NCBI GenBank assembly: GCA_026168455.1
Contig: CM047429.1
Location: forward strand, 34,952,066 to 35,016,065
From: Theocolax elegans
Lineage: Eukaryota; Arthropoda; Insecta; Hymenoptera; Cerocephalidae
DNA: 64,000 bases
Reading direction: 5' to 3'
In this document: piece by piece, positions 32,540 through 43,560 of the stretch
How the letters are laid out: each line of letters begins with the position of its first letter
Numbering within the stretch: position 1 is the stretch's first letter
The notes under the pieces: generated by a model
The model's database searches: none
What the model was told of the DNA's origin: nothing
What the model saw: the letters and a program-made list of their open reading frames with translations, nothing else
Translations under genes and position numbers: made by a program

Positions 32540-35500
32540 AGGGGACAACCGCATACCCCAAAGTACAGGGAGTCCCCAAGGAGGACAAAGGTCTGACTCC
32601 CGATTACCGAGATAGTCCAGCTGCAGTTAAGCAGAAAAGGAAAGGGCTGATTCCTGATAGATCCCAGGAAGTCGGAATGGATCCGGAGACCAACGATGTC
32701 CTAAAGTTAGTGACATCGAGCACTAGCCGAAGAAGCTATCGTCCTAAGGACGAGACGCGCTGGTGGTGTCAGGTTGACATAGATGGATTCCGGATCCGTG
32801 CGTTGTTCGATCCAGGTGCATCGACAACCGTAATGGGTCCGAGCGGTTTGCAGTTAGCGACCGCTCTAGGCAGGTCGCTTCTCGAGTTACGAGCTGGCAA
32901 TGCCAAGCTCGCTGATGGTAGTACTCATCCGTTGTGTGGTCACGTGATGCTACCATTTACTATCGGTAAAGAGACTCGAGAAATACGTGTTGCGATCATG
33001 CCGAACCTGGATGCTGAATGCTACATCGGAGTAAATTTTATCCGAGCATTCCGAGCCGTCCTAGACCCAGATTCCGACCGTTTATTCCTAAAGGGAACGG
33101 ATCAAGTCCTACAGCTGGAAGTGGCAAGTATGGAAAGTGGCAATGCTTCATTATCGTCAGCAGGTGTCGCTGACGTAACAGAAGTAGAGCGCACACAATT
33201 GCGCGAACTTCTAGACCGAGTGTTGTCCACAACCTTGCCAAAGATCGGCCGTTCTTACGATGTCGAACATATAATCGACGTCGGATCAGCCAGGCCGATC
33301 AAACAGAGGTACTATCCCGTCTCTGATAAGATTCGAGAGGAAATGCAACGTCAAGTTCGCGAGATGCTCGAGACTGGCGTTATTGAACCCTCGAAAAGCG
33401 GTTGGTCCAGCCCCGTGGTGATGGCGAAGAAGGGTGAGAATGCTAGGCGTTTTTGCATCGATTTTAGGAAAGTCAACGCTTTGACGAAACCTGATGCATA
33501 TCCTTTGCCATATATGCAGGATATCCTACGCAAACTCAAGAAAGCCCGATACATCTCCACGATCGACATGAACTGTGCGTATCACCAGATACCTTTACAG
33601 GTGGAGTCGCGCCCGATAACGGCTTTTACGGTACCTGGAATGGGTTTGTTCCAGTTTACTCGTATGCCGTATGGATTGGCAAATGCTGGCGCGACATTCC
33701 AGCGTATGATCGATCAGGTGATTGGACCCGAACTCGAACCGGTTGCTTATGCATATCTCGACGATATCATTATTGTCACTGAGACGTTTGAAGAGCATAA
33801 GCAATTGTTGATCGAGGTGTTAACTCGCTTGGCAGAAGCCGGTTTATCTGTTAACCGGGAGAAATGTGTCTTCTGCCAGCCCGAAGTGAGATATTTAGGT
33901 GTGCGAGTTAATCGAGACGGGATACGACCTGACCCAGCTAAAACGGAGCCGATTAAAGAATATCCGGCTCCCAAGAATTTGAAGCAGCTAAGACGGTTTC
34001 TCGGTATGGCATCTTGGTACAGACGCTTCATGCACGACTATGCTACCATAGCTGAGCCGCTAACGCGTCTGACCAAGAAAGACCAGAAGTATCTTTGGCT
34101 GGAAGAACAAGAGAGCGCTTTCCAGCAGCTTAAAGCTTTGTTAATGACAGCACCCGTTCTGCAAACTCCCGATGAGAATGGTGAGTATGTGGTCCAGACT
34201 GACGCTAGTGACACTGGTATCGGTGCAGTGTTGCTACAGATTGTCGGTGGAGAAGAGAGAGTCCTGGAGTTCGCCAGTAGAATCCTCTCGCCCGCCGAAC
34301 GCAATTACAGCGTCACAGAACGGGAATGCCTGGCCGTAGTATGGGCGATTAAGAAGTTTAGACCATACATCGAAGGTTACCAGTTTAAAGTTGTCACTGA
34401 CCATAGTAGTCTTCGTTGGTTATGCAATATTCGCAATCCAACGAGCCGGCTCGCCAGATGGGCGTTAGAACTCCAGTCTCATAACTTTACTATTGAGCAC
34501 AGGAAAGGAGCTCTAAACTACGTTCCTGATGCACTTTCTCGTATGTATGAGGAAGACGAGCCGGCCTTATCCTCCGTCTCTTGGAGCCAGACTACTAAGG
34601 ACCCCTGGTACCTTTCGTGGACCAAAGACGTAAGTGAGCGGCCGAGAGAATTTCCTGATTGGAAGATCCAAGGTGGAAACTTGTATTCGTATCGGGTGGA
34701 TACTGAATTGGATGATGCCATGGAAGATCAAGACGCTTGGAAGTTGGTCGTACCCGAAGAGCACAGGCAGACCATCCTCCGAGAATGTCATGATGATCCG
34801 GCAGCTGGCCATCTAGGTAGAGAAAAGACATTTGCTCGCGTGGCAAAGTTATATTATTGGCCACGTTATTATGCCGAAGTTGGCGAGTATGTACGCAAAT
34901 GTCAGGTGTGCCAGCAATGCAAGGTGGAGCAACGCCCTCCCAGGGGTTTGATGGGTAGGCGAGTGGTTGAAAAGCCATGGCAAGTGGTAGCAGGAGATGT
35001 TACTGGACCACTTCCCCGCTCCACACACGGATTTGAATATATTTTGGTCTTCCAAGATTTGTTCACGCGCTGGATTGAAGCAGTGCCGATCCGGAAAGCT
35101 AACGCTAAGACGATCGTGAAAGAGTTACACGAACGAGTCGTCATGCGTTTTGGCACACCGGAAGTATTTTTATCCGACAACGGCACTGAGTTCAAGAATA
35201 AGCTCGTAGATGATTATCTCGTGGAACGAGGAATATTTCATACAACTATTCCCCCGTACCACGCTCAGGCCAATCCCGTCGAACGTGCTAATCGGACGCT
35301 GAAAACGATGGTAGCGTCTTACATTACCGAGAAGCACAACACTTGGGACGAGAAGTTACCGGACCTTGTGTTTGCTTTAAATACGGCGGTACAGAGTTCG
35401 ACAGGATGGAGCCCGGCCATGTTAAATTACGGCCGGCAGCCTGAGCCACCCGGCACTGCTCGTCGAGTTCAAGACGAGCTGACTCAGCAACGTTTGGAAT

Positions 35501-36144
35501 ACCATCGTTTGCTTGAGTGGAGTGATCGGCTATCACGACTACCTGAGCTTCACAAGAAAGCTTCAGCTAGAGCTAATAAAGCTCAGGATAGACAAGCCGG
35601 TTACTATAATGCCGGGAGACGAGCGGCTTCTTTTGAAGTCGGGGACTTGGTATGGAAGAAGAACCGAGTCCTCTCATCCAGCGCACAAGGCGTCTCGGCC
35701 AAGTTAGTTCCAAAATACGTCGGTCCTTATTTGATCGTCCACAAATACGGCCCAAATACTGTTAAGATCCAGGATACTCAGGGACATGAGGAGAAATGCC
35801 ATGTCCAGTACCTCAAACCGTACTTATCGGATGACCATGGCGATGAGTACGGCCAAGAAGACGACATCGAGACCGATCTACCTACGAGGGAAGAGGAACC
35901 CGAACGCGATACGGTTCCTGCGAGCGAAGACGTCTCACGCGGCGAGACGCAAGCGAGCGCCGTTCCACGCGAGGAACGAGATAACGCGAACGTCGTGCCC
36001 CCCGTTAAAAGAAGTAGAGGTAGGCCGCGTAAAAACGCGAGGGTCGTCGCCAGACCGCGGGATCGGTCGACGGTAATTCCGACCGCTAGCCACCGCGGGC
36101 TAGCCAAACGAGGTAGAGGCAGACCACGACGGAACTGCAGTTAG
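32521..36144 (+). CDS. pol: Pol polyprotein of the young Gypsy element (protease, RT, RNase H, integrase)
   Basis: Made as Gag-Pol by frameshifting. The first in-frame ATG is 32677, and from there the product would be 1155 aa. Protease: ALFDPGAST, with Pro in place of the usual Thr/Ser of DTG/DSG. RT: FCIDFRKVN, STIDMNCAYHQIPL and AYLDDIIIV (YLDD). RNase H: QTDASDTGIG, TERECLAVVW and VTDHSSLRWL. Integrase: zinc finger H...H...CQVCQQC, then D-D-E in AGDVTGP, LSDNGTEF and PVERANRT. The C-terminal tail of about 100 residues is acidic then basic, and has two AT-hook-like cores, RGRPRKN and RGRGRPRRN. No env follows. All catalytic residues of RT and integrase are present. Confidence 0.95.
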   Translation, partial: RAGKRLEGTTAYPKVQGVPKEDKGLTPDYRDSPAAVKQKRKGLIPDRSQEVGMDPETNDVLKLVTSSTSRRSYRPKDETRWWCQVDIDGFRIRALFDPGASTTVMGPSGLQLATALGRSLLELRAGNAKLADGSTHPLCGHVMLPFTIGKETREIRVAIMPNLDAECYIGVNFIRAFRAVLDPDSDRLFLKGTDQVLQLEVASMESGNASLSSAGVADVTEVERTQLRELLDRVLSTTLPKIGRSYDVEHIIDVGSARPIKQRYYPVSDKIREEMQRQVREMLETGVIEPSKSGWSSPVVMAKKGENARRFCIDFRKVNALTKPDAYPLPYMQDILRKLKKARYISTIDMNCAYHQIPLQVESRPITAFTVPGMGLFQFTRMPYGLANAGATFQRMIDQVIGPELEPVAYAYLDDIIIVTETFEEHKQLLIEVLTRLAEAGLSVNREKCVFCQPEVRYLGVRVNRDGIRPDPAKTEPIKEYPAPKNLKQLRRFLGMASWYRRFMHDYATIAEPLTRLTKKDQKYLWLEEQESAFQQLKALLMTAPVLQTPDENGEYVVQTDASDTGIGAVLLQIVGGEERVLEFASRILSPAERNYSVTERECLAVVWAIKKFRPYIEGYQFKVVTDHSSLRWLCNIRNPTSRLARWALELQSHNFTIEHRKGALNYVPDALSRMYEEDEPALSSVSWSQTTKDPWYLSWTKDVSERPREFPDWKIQGGNLYSYRVDTELDDAMEDQDAWKLVVPEEHRQTILRECHDDPAAGHLGREKTFARVAKLYYWPRYYAEVGEYVRKCQVCQQCKVEQRPPRGLMGRRVVEKPWQVVAGDVTGPLPRSTHGFEYILVFQDLFTRWIEAVPIRKANAKTIVKELHERVVMRFGTPEVFLSDNGTEFKNKLVDDYLVERGIFHTTIPPYHAQANPVERANRTLKTMVASYITEKHNTWDEKLPDLVFALNTAVQSSTGWSPAMLNYGRQPEPPGTARRVQDELTQQRLEYHRLLEWSDRLSRLPELHKKASARANKAQDRQAGYYNAGRRAASFEVGDLVWKKNRVLSSSAQGVSAKLVPKYVGPYLIVHKYGPNTVKIQDTQGHEEKCHVQYLKPYLSDDHGDEYGQEDDIETDLPTREEEPERDTVPASEDVSRGETQASAVPREERDNANVVPPVKRSRGRPRKNARVVARPRDRSTVIPTASHRGLAKRGRGRPRRNCS

Positions 36145-36256
36145 TGTCCGGATTTTTGGACCAGGTTTTTTTTTGTATCTGTGTAGCCACTTCCCATCCC
36201 AAATTCGTCAGGGATGCAGAAACCACATCACGGGTATGTGGAATCTGGAAGGGGGG

Positions 36257-37297
36257 TGTAACGGTAAGGTACTGTTTACCTCACCGTTTGACGAATTCGA
36301 GCAACACGAGCGAACAGTATCATAATGTTCGCATCGGTTCGAGCCGGCGAGATTCGGCTCGGCTCGGTTCGTCGTAGCTACACGGGCGGGATCAACTTCG
36401 CGCGCGAAAGATTCGCGCACGCACCTCATTAGAGAGGTAAGGGGGAGATTCGCGCGCACTGGATAGAGTGATAGCCACCTTCTGACGTGACAGGTGTGAT
36501 CCCCCCGCGTCCCGTGTTTAGCTTCGCCGTGCCGTGATTTGTGCCGTGCGTTTGTGTGCGTTTTGACTGCAGGCCGATCCTGCATTTGCAGTGAGTGGTG
36601 CAACACCGTGCATCTACCGGCAGCCACACAACCCCGGTGCACGGGCGAGCGGACAATCCGTCCGACACCGCAGCGAGAGTGAGAGAGAGAGAAAGCAACC
36701 GATCGGCTGGTCGTTGTTTACCAACGACTACAGCAGCGTACAAAGTAAGTGGTACCACTTCACGCGATCGTGTTTTTATTCGCACTTTATCGTGTGGCTT
36801 TATACCAGTCCCGTTGACTGGATATATTATTTTAGTTCGCGATATTTTCTTCCCCTCTCTCTACAAGTCGGCCGTTTACCGACTTGTAATAAAAGCGTAG
36901 ACCTCGGCGACAATTAAATATTTTGTTTATTATTTATCTTTGCTTATTTATTTCAATAAATTCATATTATTATTAAAATTCAATCCGGTGTTCGATTAAT
37001 TGAATTTAACCACGTACGATTCCTTCCGTAATCCTATGAGCTCGTATATTTCTGGTTGACAAGTGCTCGACGCGATATCCCTGTTTCGCGGTCAATTTCA
37101 GATTTGAATTTTACCTGGTTGTTATCTGAAACAGTAACTCGGTTTCAGACTAACATTTAACAGATTTGGTAGAACGGACAGGTAACCGTCGCCGCATCGC
37201 GGGAAAAATATGTTTATTTAAATACGGTAAGTTTAACCGTACCGCTGAGCAGCCGCGATATTAAAATAAACATCCGTGCGGCAACCAAACTGTTACA
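36257..37297 (+). repeat. 3' LTR of the young Gypsy element
   Basis: 1041 bp, almost identical to 28372-29412 (for example C versus T near 36362 and near 37253). Preceded by CTGGAAGGGGGG. Confidence 0.95.
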
Positions 37298-37301
37298 ATC
37301 A

Positions 37302-38132
37302 ATCAATTAAAGTAAAATGAATTCAAATTAAAATTAAGATTGTTTTTCACGTTTGTTAATTATTATATTAATATAAGATTCAGATTTTGAAAACTAATGT
37401 AAATTAATATAAAGACAGAGAGGTTGACGACCCTGTGCCAAAATTATATGAAACAACAAAGAAGATAAAGAGAAGAGAGGGAAACCGAAAACTCCAGCTG
37501 TAGGTGTGAAGAAGGTGGGAGAGCAGTCCCCACCTCTAACCAAAGGTACAAAACCGGCCGTCTCGCTGTCGAATTCAGCATTCGCCTCGAGCTGTAAGGC
37601 GAGGAAGGAAGCACCCTCCTCGCCAATTCTAGAAATAAATAAATTTTGTGAGTTTAATTAAACAGCTAGAGGTGTGATGTTCATTTAAAGGTACTTGGAC
37701 AAGATGGAATGCAGGAATCATTCCAATCTTTACCCAAGTCCTTTTATCCTTTAAAGCCAATTCCTTAGAATACATTCGGACGAAAAGGAGCGCTATATTC
37801 GCTTTTTATTCTACCCGAATTATTCTAATTTTCCTTTTTTCCATAGAAAAATACTCAGATGATGTGGAATACTGGATTTATTCCAACATCTACCTGATTT
37901 TTTCACATAATATATTCACCAAAGAGTTTATTGGGCGAGGCCGAACGCTGGATTCGTTCGAACCTCTATCCAACCTCTTATTCCATTAAAATATCCAGAA
38001 ATCGTTCTGGGATGAGAAGAAACACTGGATTTGTTTCTAATCTACCCCAGACGTTTTCACTTCATACATTTATTACGGTCCTGCTAAAAATAAATGTATT
38101 TTTATGTAAGGAATAAAAATAAGCCCGTTACA
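37302..38132 (+). repeat. 3' LTR of the older Gypsy element, second part
   Basis: Corresponds to 20358-21184. It carries the five-hairpin array at about 37700-38043, with loop variants in the first two hairpins, and an extra GAGCAGTCCCC-like insertion near 37515. Confidence 0.9.
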
Positions 38133-39701
38133 GTATATATCTTAATAAGATATTTGGTATTCAAGTAAACAGAAATCGTATCTATTGTCTAAAATAAAAA
38201 ATTATTTCTACATTTCAAACTTCCATCAAGGAAGTGTCTTTTATTTATTCTTATAAACTAGGATAATACTTGCGCCACCCGTCTGCTAAGTGTTTTCAGG
38301 CACTATTTCTTAATTTTGTAATTCATTTGAATTTTATAATTTGGTTACAACAATTACCAAGTTGTGAGAAACTTATTTGATAAGAGCATTTTTATTTTTA
38401 TTAATTATTTTTTTAATAAATAATTATATGTATACAGTGGGTATAAAATGCGTTTTTTACTCACTCACGCGTTTTTTTTTCACCACCCAAGGTTATGCGT
38501 GGATGAATATGAACTCAGCTCACCTGACGCCAGCGCCATTAATACACGCATATTCTTGGGTGGCGAATTTGTGAAAATAACACTAGTGACTGCCCTTAAG
38601 CACTTAGCAGACGGGTGGCGCAAGTATTATCCTAGTTTATAAGAATAAATAAAAGACACTTCCTTGATGGAAGTTTGAAATGTAGAAATAATTTTTTATT
38701 TTAGACAATAGATACGATTTCTGTTTATTTGAATACCAAATATCTTATTAAGATATATACTTTATAGAAAATAATGTAATTTTTATCGAATCAATTCTAT
38801 ATACAAATTTAAATATAAGTATTTATTTTTATTTAATTTATTTACTATTCAAAAATCTAATCTCACGTCTTTTATTAGACAACATTTACTCACTTAGAAA
38901 TGTTTACGAAATAAGTTTTAGTTGCAAATAAGATATCATGAATTTTTAACTCTAGATTCAAAAACCGTTAGCACACATATTTAAACAGATTGCAAATAAA
39001 TACTACACATTTATCATATAAATTTTACTAAACTTTTACATACGAAGTTATATTATTTTATTTATTTTAATTACATACATTGATTGAAATTTATTTGATT
39101 ATATAACCTTAAGACTGCTATGGCACAAAAAATAGATTGGTAAATAATATTTAAGACATTTATTTATTATTATGTAGCGCAAAATACTTGACAATTTTAT
39201 TTTGATTTCAGTACTTTCAATTGCAGTAACTTTTTGCGAATACTGTGATTATGGTTTAATCTTATTCTTAATAATTAAAGTTAAATATTAGATTTACAAT
39301 GTGGTACAAAATACTTGTCGGTTATTCCGCTTCATTTCAGTGCTTTCTATTCAAACAACTTCTTAATAACAATTTATCTACTTTTTAATACCAAATTTTA
39401 AGTTGTTGAACATTTGAAGTTTTTCTAAGTAGAAAAAAAGATAGAAACAAGAAATGAAAATATTTATTTTATCAGTTAACAACTATCATTATACTTGCGT
39501 ATTCTCACACCTTCGTGGAAGGTGTTATTTCAAAATACTTTCTATTCATAAAACTTGATGTTAGAAATTTAATATAATAAATGATAAGTTTTTTAAATAC
39601 TTAGGATGAAAATATAATTTCTGTAGGAGAATAGATTATATTAAACAGTTTCTAAAAATATATATAAAAGTTTTCACTTAATACATCGTGAACAAATCGT
39701 T
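38133..39701 (+). repeat. Centre and right arm of the foldback element
   Basis: 38133-38292 is the inner part of the left arm and pairs with 38601-38760. 38761-39701 pairs with 18906-19960. The spacer, 38293-38600, is itself partly palindromic (CCACCCAAGG / CTTGGGTGG). Without the Gypsy insertion the element is about 2.6 kb with arms near 1.2 kb and no transposase. Confidence 0.85.
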
Positions 39702-39711
39702 ATATATATAT

Positions 39712-40568
39712 ACACTACCGGCCAATTGCTTTTGCCCACTTCGACTCAATTTTACCCGTTACAAAAAGTATCATAACTTGGGTAAAAATTGAGATAAATA
39801 ATCGTTCGACAGCTCATTTAAAAGCTTGAAGCAAGGGCTTTTTAACGGTTTACCGTCCCTATTTAAATTTTTTGTTTTTTAATGTTTTTAACATAAAAAT
39901 CAAAATGTATAAAATTCGGATTTTCTTGTTCGTCTTCATTTTAAAACTGCACTTCAACCACACATCGGAAAATAATTTTATAAAAAAAATTGAAAAGCTT
40001 GAATCAAGAGCTTTCGAATGCACTATATTAACATTGTTTTAAAGTCCTTTTTGCGTTTTGACTGGTGGTTTTCTTTTAAAACACGTCTTTTCTTCAACTT
40101 TATGTATCTCGGAAGGATTAAATTTAAAAAAAAATGTCTAGGAGAAAAAATGTTTGATTTTATCTTAAGATTATGTACAAATTTTTCAGATTGTTTAGAA
40201 TTTTTTTTTTTAATTTGATAAATGAATTGATTATAAAGAATTTTCTAAACTATACAGTTAATAGAATTTTAATAATTATTTTCTGTATATAGTGTATATT
40301 TTCTGTATTTGATAGTAAAGAAAACCACCAGTCAAAACGTAAAAAGGACTTTAAAACAATGTTAATATAGTGCGTTCGAAAGCTCTTGATTCAAGCTTTT
40401 CAATTTTTTTTATAAAATTATTTTCCGATGTTTGGTTGAAGTGCAGTTTTAAAATGAAGACGAACAAGAAAATCCGAATTTTATACATTTTGATTTTTAT
40501 GTTAAAAACATTAAAAAACAAAAAATTTAAATAGGGACGGTAAACCGTTAAAAAGCCCTTGCTTCAAG
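39712..40568. mobile_element. Tc1/mariner-like palindromic MITE, right end lost
   Basis: The left end, TACACTACCGGCCAATTGC, at a TA resembles Tc1/mariner-type ends. 39828-40075 is the reverse complement of about 40316-40568. The expected outer right end is replaced by the satellite that starts at 40569. Confidence 0.7.
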
Positions 40569-40974
40569 GATATCCCGGACATAATGAATTTATCCCGAAA
40601 TGCGTCAAAAATTCCCGAAATATCCATGATATCCCGTAATGACTGTAGCTAATACGGAATACCTCAGGGAATACTGAAACATCCAGGTAATCCCGTACTT
40701 AATGGATTTATCCCACTATACCTCAAAACTTCCCGAATTATTCAGGAAATCCCATAATTAGTGGAGTTATTACGTAACACCTCAAAAACTCCCGAACTGT
40801 TTACGAAATTCCGTAATTAGTGGAGTTATCCCAAAATACCTCAAAAATTCCAGAAATAGCCAGGAAACCTTTAATTAGTAGAGGTATCTCGGAGTACCGC
40901 TGAAATTTTCGATATAATAAGTAAATCCCATAATTAGTGAAGTTATAACATAATACCTCAAAAATTTCCCAAAT
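40569..40974. repeat. Diverged satellite, period about 59 bp, seven copies, ending in the gap
   Basis: Units read like ATCCCRTAATTAGTGGAGTT plus ATCCCGAAATACCTCAAAAATTCCCGAAAT-type continuation. The array runs into the N block, so its true length is unknown. Confidence 0.85.
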
Positions 40975-41074
40975 NNNNNNNNNNNNNNNNNNNNNNNNNN
41001 NNNNNNNNNNNNNNNNNNNNNNNNNNNNNNNNNNNNNNNNNNNNNNNNNNNNNNNNNNNNNNNNNNNNNNNNNN
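40975..41074. other. Assembly gap (100 N)
   Basis: Exactly 100 N, a placeholder length. Sequence on the two sides is unrelated (satellite / LINE). Confidence 1.
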
Positions 41075-42105
41075 CTTGAATCTGCATAGGATAGATTCTT
41101 GGGCAAAGAAAAACGGCCTATTAATCAATGCTGCGAAGACTAATGCAATTTGGTTGGGTTCAAGAGGTTTTATTAGCCGTTTGAGATGCACTGTCAATTC
41201 AGACATTAAAATTGGGCACGAAGTAATTTCCACTTGTGCAACACTGAAGTTACTTGGAATTACGCTTGATCCAACTCTTTCATGGCGAGAACAATGCACA
41301 GTCACAGCAAAAAAGTTCTACTCGTCCTTATTTCGCTTAAGAAAATACAGCTGTGCCTTGCTCAATAGTGTAAAGCTAACCCTAATTAAGTCATTGGTTT
41401 TCCCGTACTTAGATTATTGCCCGGGACTCTTTTTTGATCTCTCAAAGGAGTTATGTCTTAAATTATCAAGATGCAAAAATGCATCTCTTCGCTTCGTTAC
41501 TGGTTTAAGGAAGTACGAGCACATCACTCCAGTATATGAAGATTTACGGTTGCTCACCTACACTCAACGACGTAACTACCTCAGTATCTTCCAACTCGTG
41601 AGTGTCCTAAAATCGGATCAACCGTCCTATCTGCGTGAGTGCTTTCTGTTTCGTCCAGTAAACAGGTACGGTGCACTGCGTTCCTCGGAGTGGGATCTAA
41701 TTGTTAACCATGCGAGCACAGAATGCTACAGACTGTCTTTTGCCCTATCGGTGACACGTCTTTGGAACCAACTCCCGCAGGAGATACGGCAGTGCTACAG
41801 GTCGCAGGCGTTCAAGTCAAGGCTTTACGATTATATAACTGTTTGTGAATTAGCTATATAATGTCTGTGATAATAATTATCCCATGTACTGCTTTTATTG
41901 TAAATTATAATTTATTTTTATCTTTTATGTCATTTTATATCAGTTTAAATTCTATAGTTTTGTTTATACCAAGTTTTACTATGTTAATTTATTTTATGCT
42001 ATTAACTCAAATGTACATTATCTTGTAATTTTATGTAATTTTATGTAGCGGCTACCTAGGGCCATGAGCCCTTTGCCGCCAAATAAAGTATTATTCATTT
42101 ATTCA

Positions 42106-42108
<3 letters not shown>
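41075..42108 (+). mobile_element. 3' end of a LINE (CR1/L2/Jockey-like): C-terminal reverse transcriptase and 3' UTR
   Basis: The open frame 41076-41861 (261 aa, cut by the gap) starts inside the RT thumb (DSWAKKNGLLINAAKTNAIW) and ends with the post-RT segment LWNQLPQEIRQ...FKSRLYDYI, usual at the C-terminus of CR1/L2/Jockey-type ORF2. A 3' UTR of about 240 bp ends in AATAAAGTATTATTCATTTA and an ATTCATTC tail running into (CT)n. The catalytic RT core is not in the window. Confidence 0.85.
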
Positions 42109-42163
<55 letters not shown>

Positions 42164-42500
42164 GCACCTACGTTCCAGTACTCGAACGTCTAAGGACTGG
42201 TATAGCGCGATGTACACAACACCGATACTTCCACTCCTCGGCAGACTCTCTCTCTTTCTCTCTCGCGTTGTCTGCGACTCTTGCGTGCATCTAAGGGCTG
42301 GTATAGCGCGATGTACACAACACCGATACTCCCACTCCTCGGCAACCTCTCTCTTTCTCTCTCGCGCTGTCTACGATTCTTGCGTGCATCTAAATGGTTA
42401 GCGCATCCCTTGGTTTTGAGGCTGGTATGGCGAGACGTAAATAAATCCCTACCACGCCGTCTGCGTTGTGCGCTCTTTCTTTTAGGCATCGCTTCGGTAC
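42109..42500 (+). repeat. (CT)n followed by about 110-bp minisatellite units
   Basis: Units contain CTGGTATAGCGCGATGTACAC, CACTCCTCGGCA, TCTCTCTTTCTCTCTCGCG and TTGCGTGCATCTAA. They recur at 44415-44810, and in inverse orientation at about 47210-47690. Arg/Glu/Ser-repeat ORFs here are artefacts. Confidence 0.85.
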
Positions 42501-42589
42501 ACCTGTACTCTCTCCTACTAATTAGTTAAAGGTATATAAGAAGGAAAAAAGTAATGTGGTTATAGTGGAAGGGTAAATATTTGAATACT

Positions 42590-43471
42590 CTCATTTGATT
42601 CAATATTAAAAATTTATTTATTAACGTATAAAGTTTTCATAAAAATTACATTTTTTTATAGCCATCTTTTTTGGTATACTACAAGTATTTATACAAATTT
42701 TTTCACTGTATTTTTTCCATTGAGACTTGAATTTGTTTTCGTTATTTTTTTCTTGCTTATCTAGTAGAGGTTTGTGCTCCGGATTGGTGGTATTTGGACC
42801 CATGTTGATGTGAGTATTGAAATAGAATGAGTAGACTTGCTCGAGTAATTTGTATTTATACTATTCTTCAAACATGATAGCGTGTAGATTTTTTTAAATC
42901 AAGGGTAAGTCGAACGCGTAAATTTCACCCAACACAATTGGTAAATACATATACTTAAACCCATCGTTATCATCTTCGACCATTTTCTCGTTGACAAACC
43001 CTTCTATGTCAGCATACTGGGTTGAATAGTACTGTTTAAATACTTTATGATCTTGTAAAGTACTTTTAGCATTTTCATCTTCTTCCTTCCCAAGTTTATC
43101 CTTTAAAAATTACAATCGACAGTCCTATTAACTTTACCAACTATTTCTTTGAGTAATCCAAGATGCAAATCTATCAACCCGCTCTGGTTTCAAAGTCCAT
43201 CAAACGTTGATTGTTGCATTACTATAGCTGGTGGATTATGACGAAGTTTCATCTTCTTACAAGATGGATTTTCAGTTAGCGTTTCAATATCACTTTCTTC
43301 TATAACATCGTGATTATACTCTGGTCTCTCGTCGATGATAATTGCTCTATGACCGTATGACAATGTAACGCTTAAATCGCAATCAAACGACAATTTCTTT
43401 GTGTACATTAAATTCTGAGGACATAGTGATAAATTTACCTGAATCGCGTGAACAATTAAAGGAATACGCAT
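42590..43471 (-). pseudogene. Unrecognised minus-strand coding remnant, copy 1
   Basis: On the minus strand, 43471-43190 is open for 93 codons (contains SYGHRAIIIDERPEYNH and an acidic ESDIETL segment). Further coding-like frames lie at about 43080-42910 (ending in an LPIVLGEIYAFDLPLI-like hydrophobic segment) and 42803-42621. They are in different frames, so this is a decayed gene or separate exons. No family recognised. Copy 2 lies at 44900-45778. Confidence 0.35.
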
Positions 43472-43560
43472 TTCCCAACACCGTAAAAGAAATTTTTAAT
43501 ATTGAAGTTAGCGAGGCGATTCATTCAATTTTACAATCATTTATGAACGAAATAATGAAA

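Larger units (their letters stand above)
28372..37297 (+). mobile_element. Young, apparently intact Gypsy-type LTR retrotransposon, nested in the older LTR
   Basis: It has 1041-bp LTRs at 28372-29412 and 36257-37297, TGTAAC...GTTACA, and target duplication ATCA (28368-28371 and 37298-37301). The uninterrupted target is visible in the 5' LTR of the host element at about 20350-20375. The LTR pair differs at only the few positions I noticed, gag and pol are both open, and the primer site and polypurine tract (about 36247-36256) are present. It is a recent insertion and may be mobile. Confidence 0.95.
19961..38132 (+). mobile_element. Older Gypsy-type LTR retrotransposon, disrupted and nested
   Basis: It is bounded by LTRs 19961-21184 and 27963-28371 plus 37302-38132, with target duplication GTAT at 19957-19960 and 38133-38136. 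Order: LTR, tRNA-type primer site, gag, -1 frameshift site, pol (protease, RT, RNase H, integrase), ORF3, two polypurine tracts, LTR. Gag has one stop. Pol has a frameshift, stops and a 747-bp insertion, so the copy is dead. The 3' LTR is split by a younger Gypsy element. Confidence 0.92.

Noticed and set aside
42064..42529. Ser/Leu- and Arg/Glu-rich ORFs in the minisatellite regions (also 44373-44835)
   Set aside because: Produced by (CT)n and repeat units, open in several frames at once.
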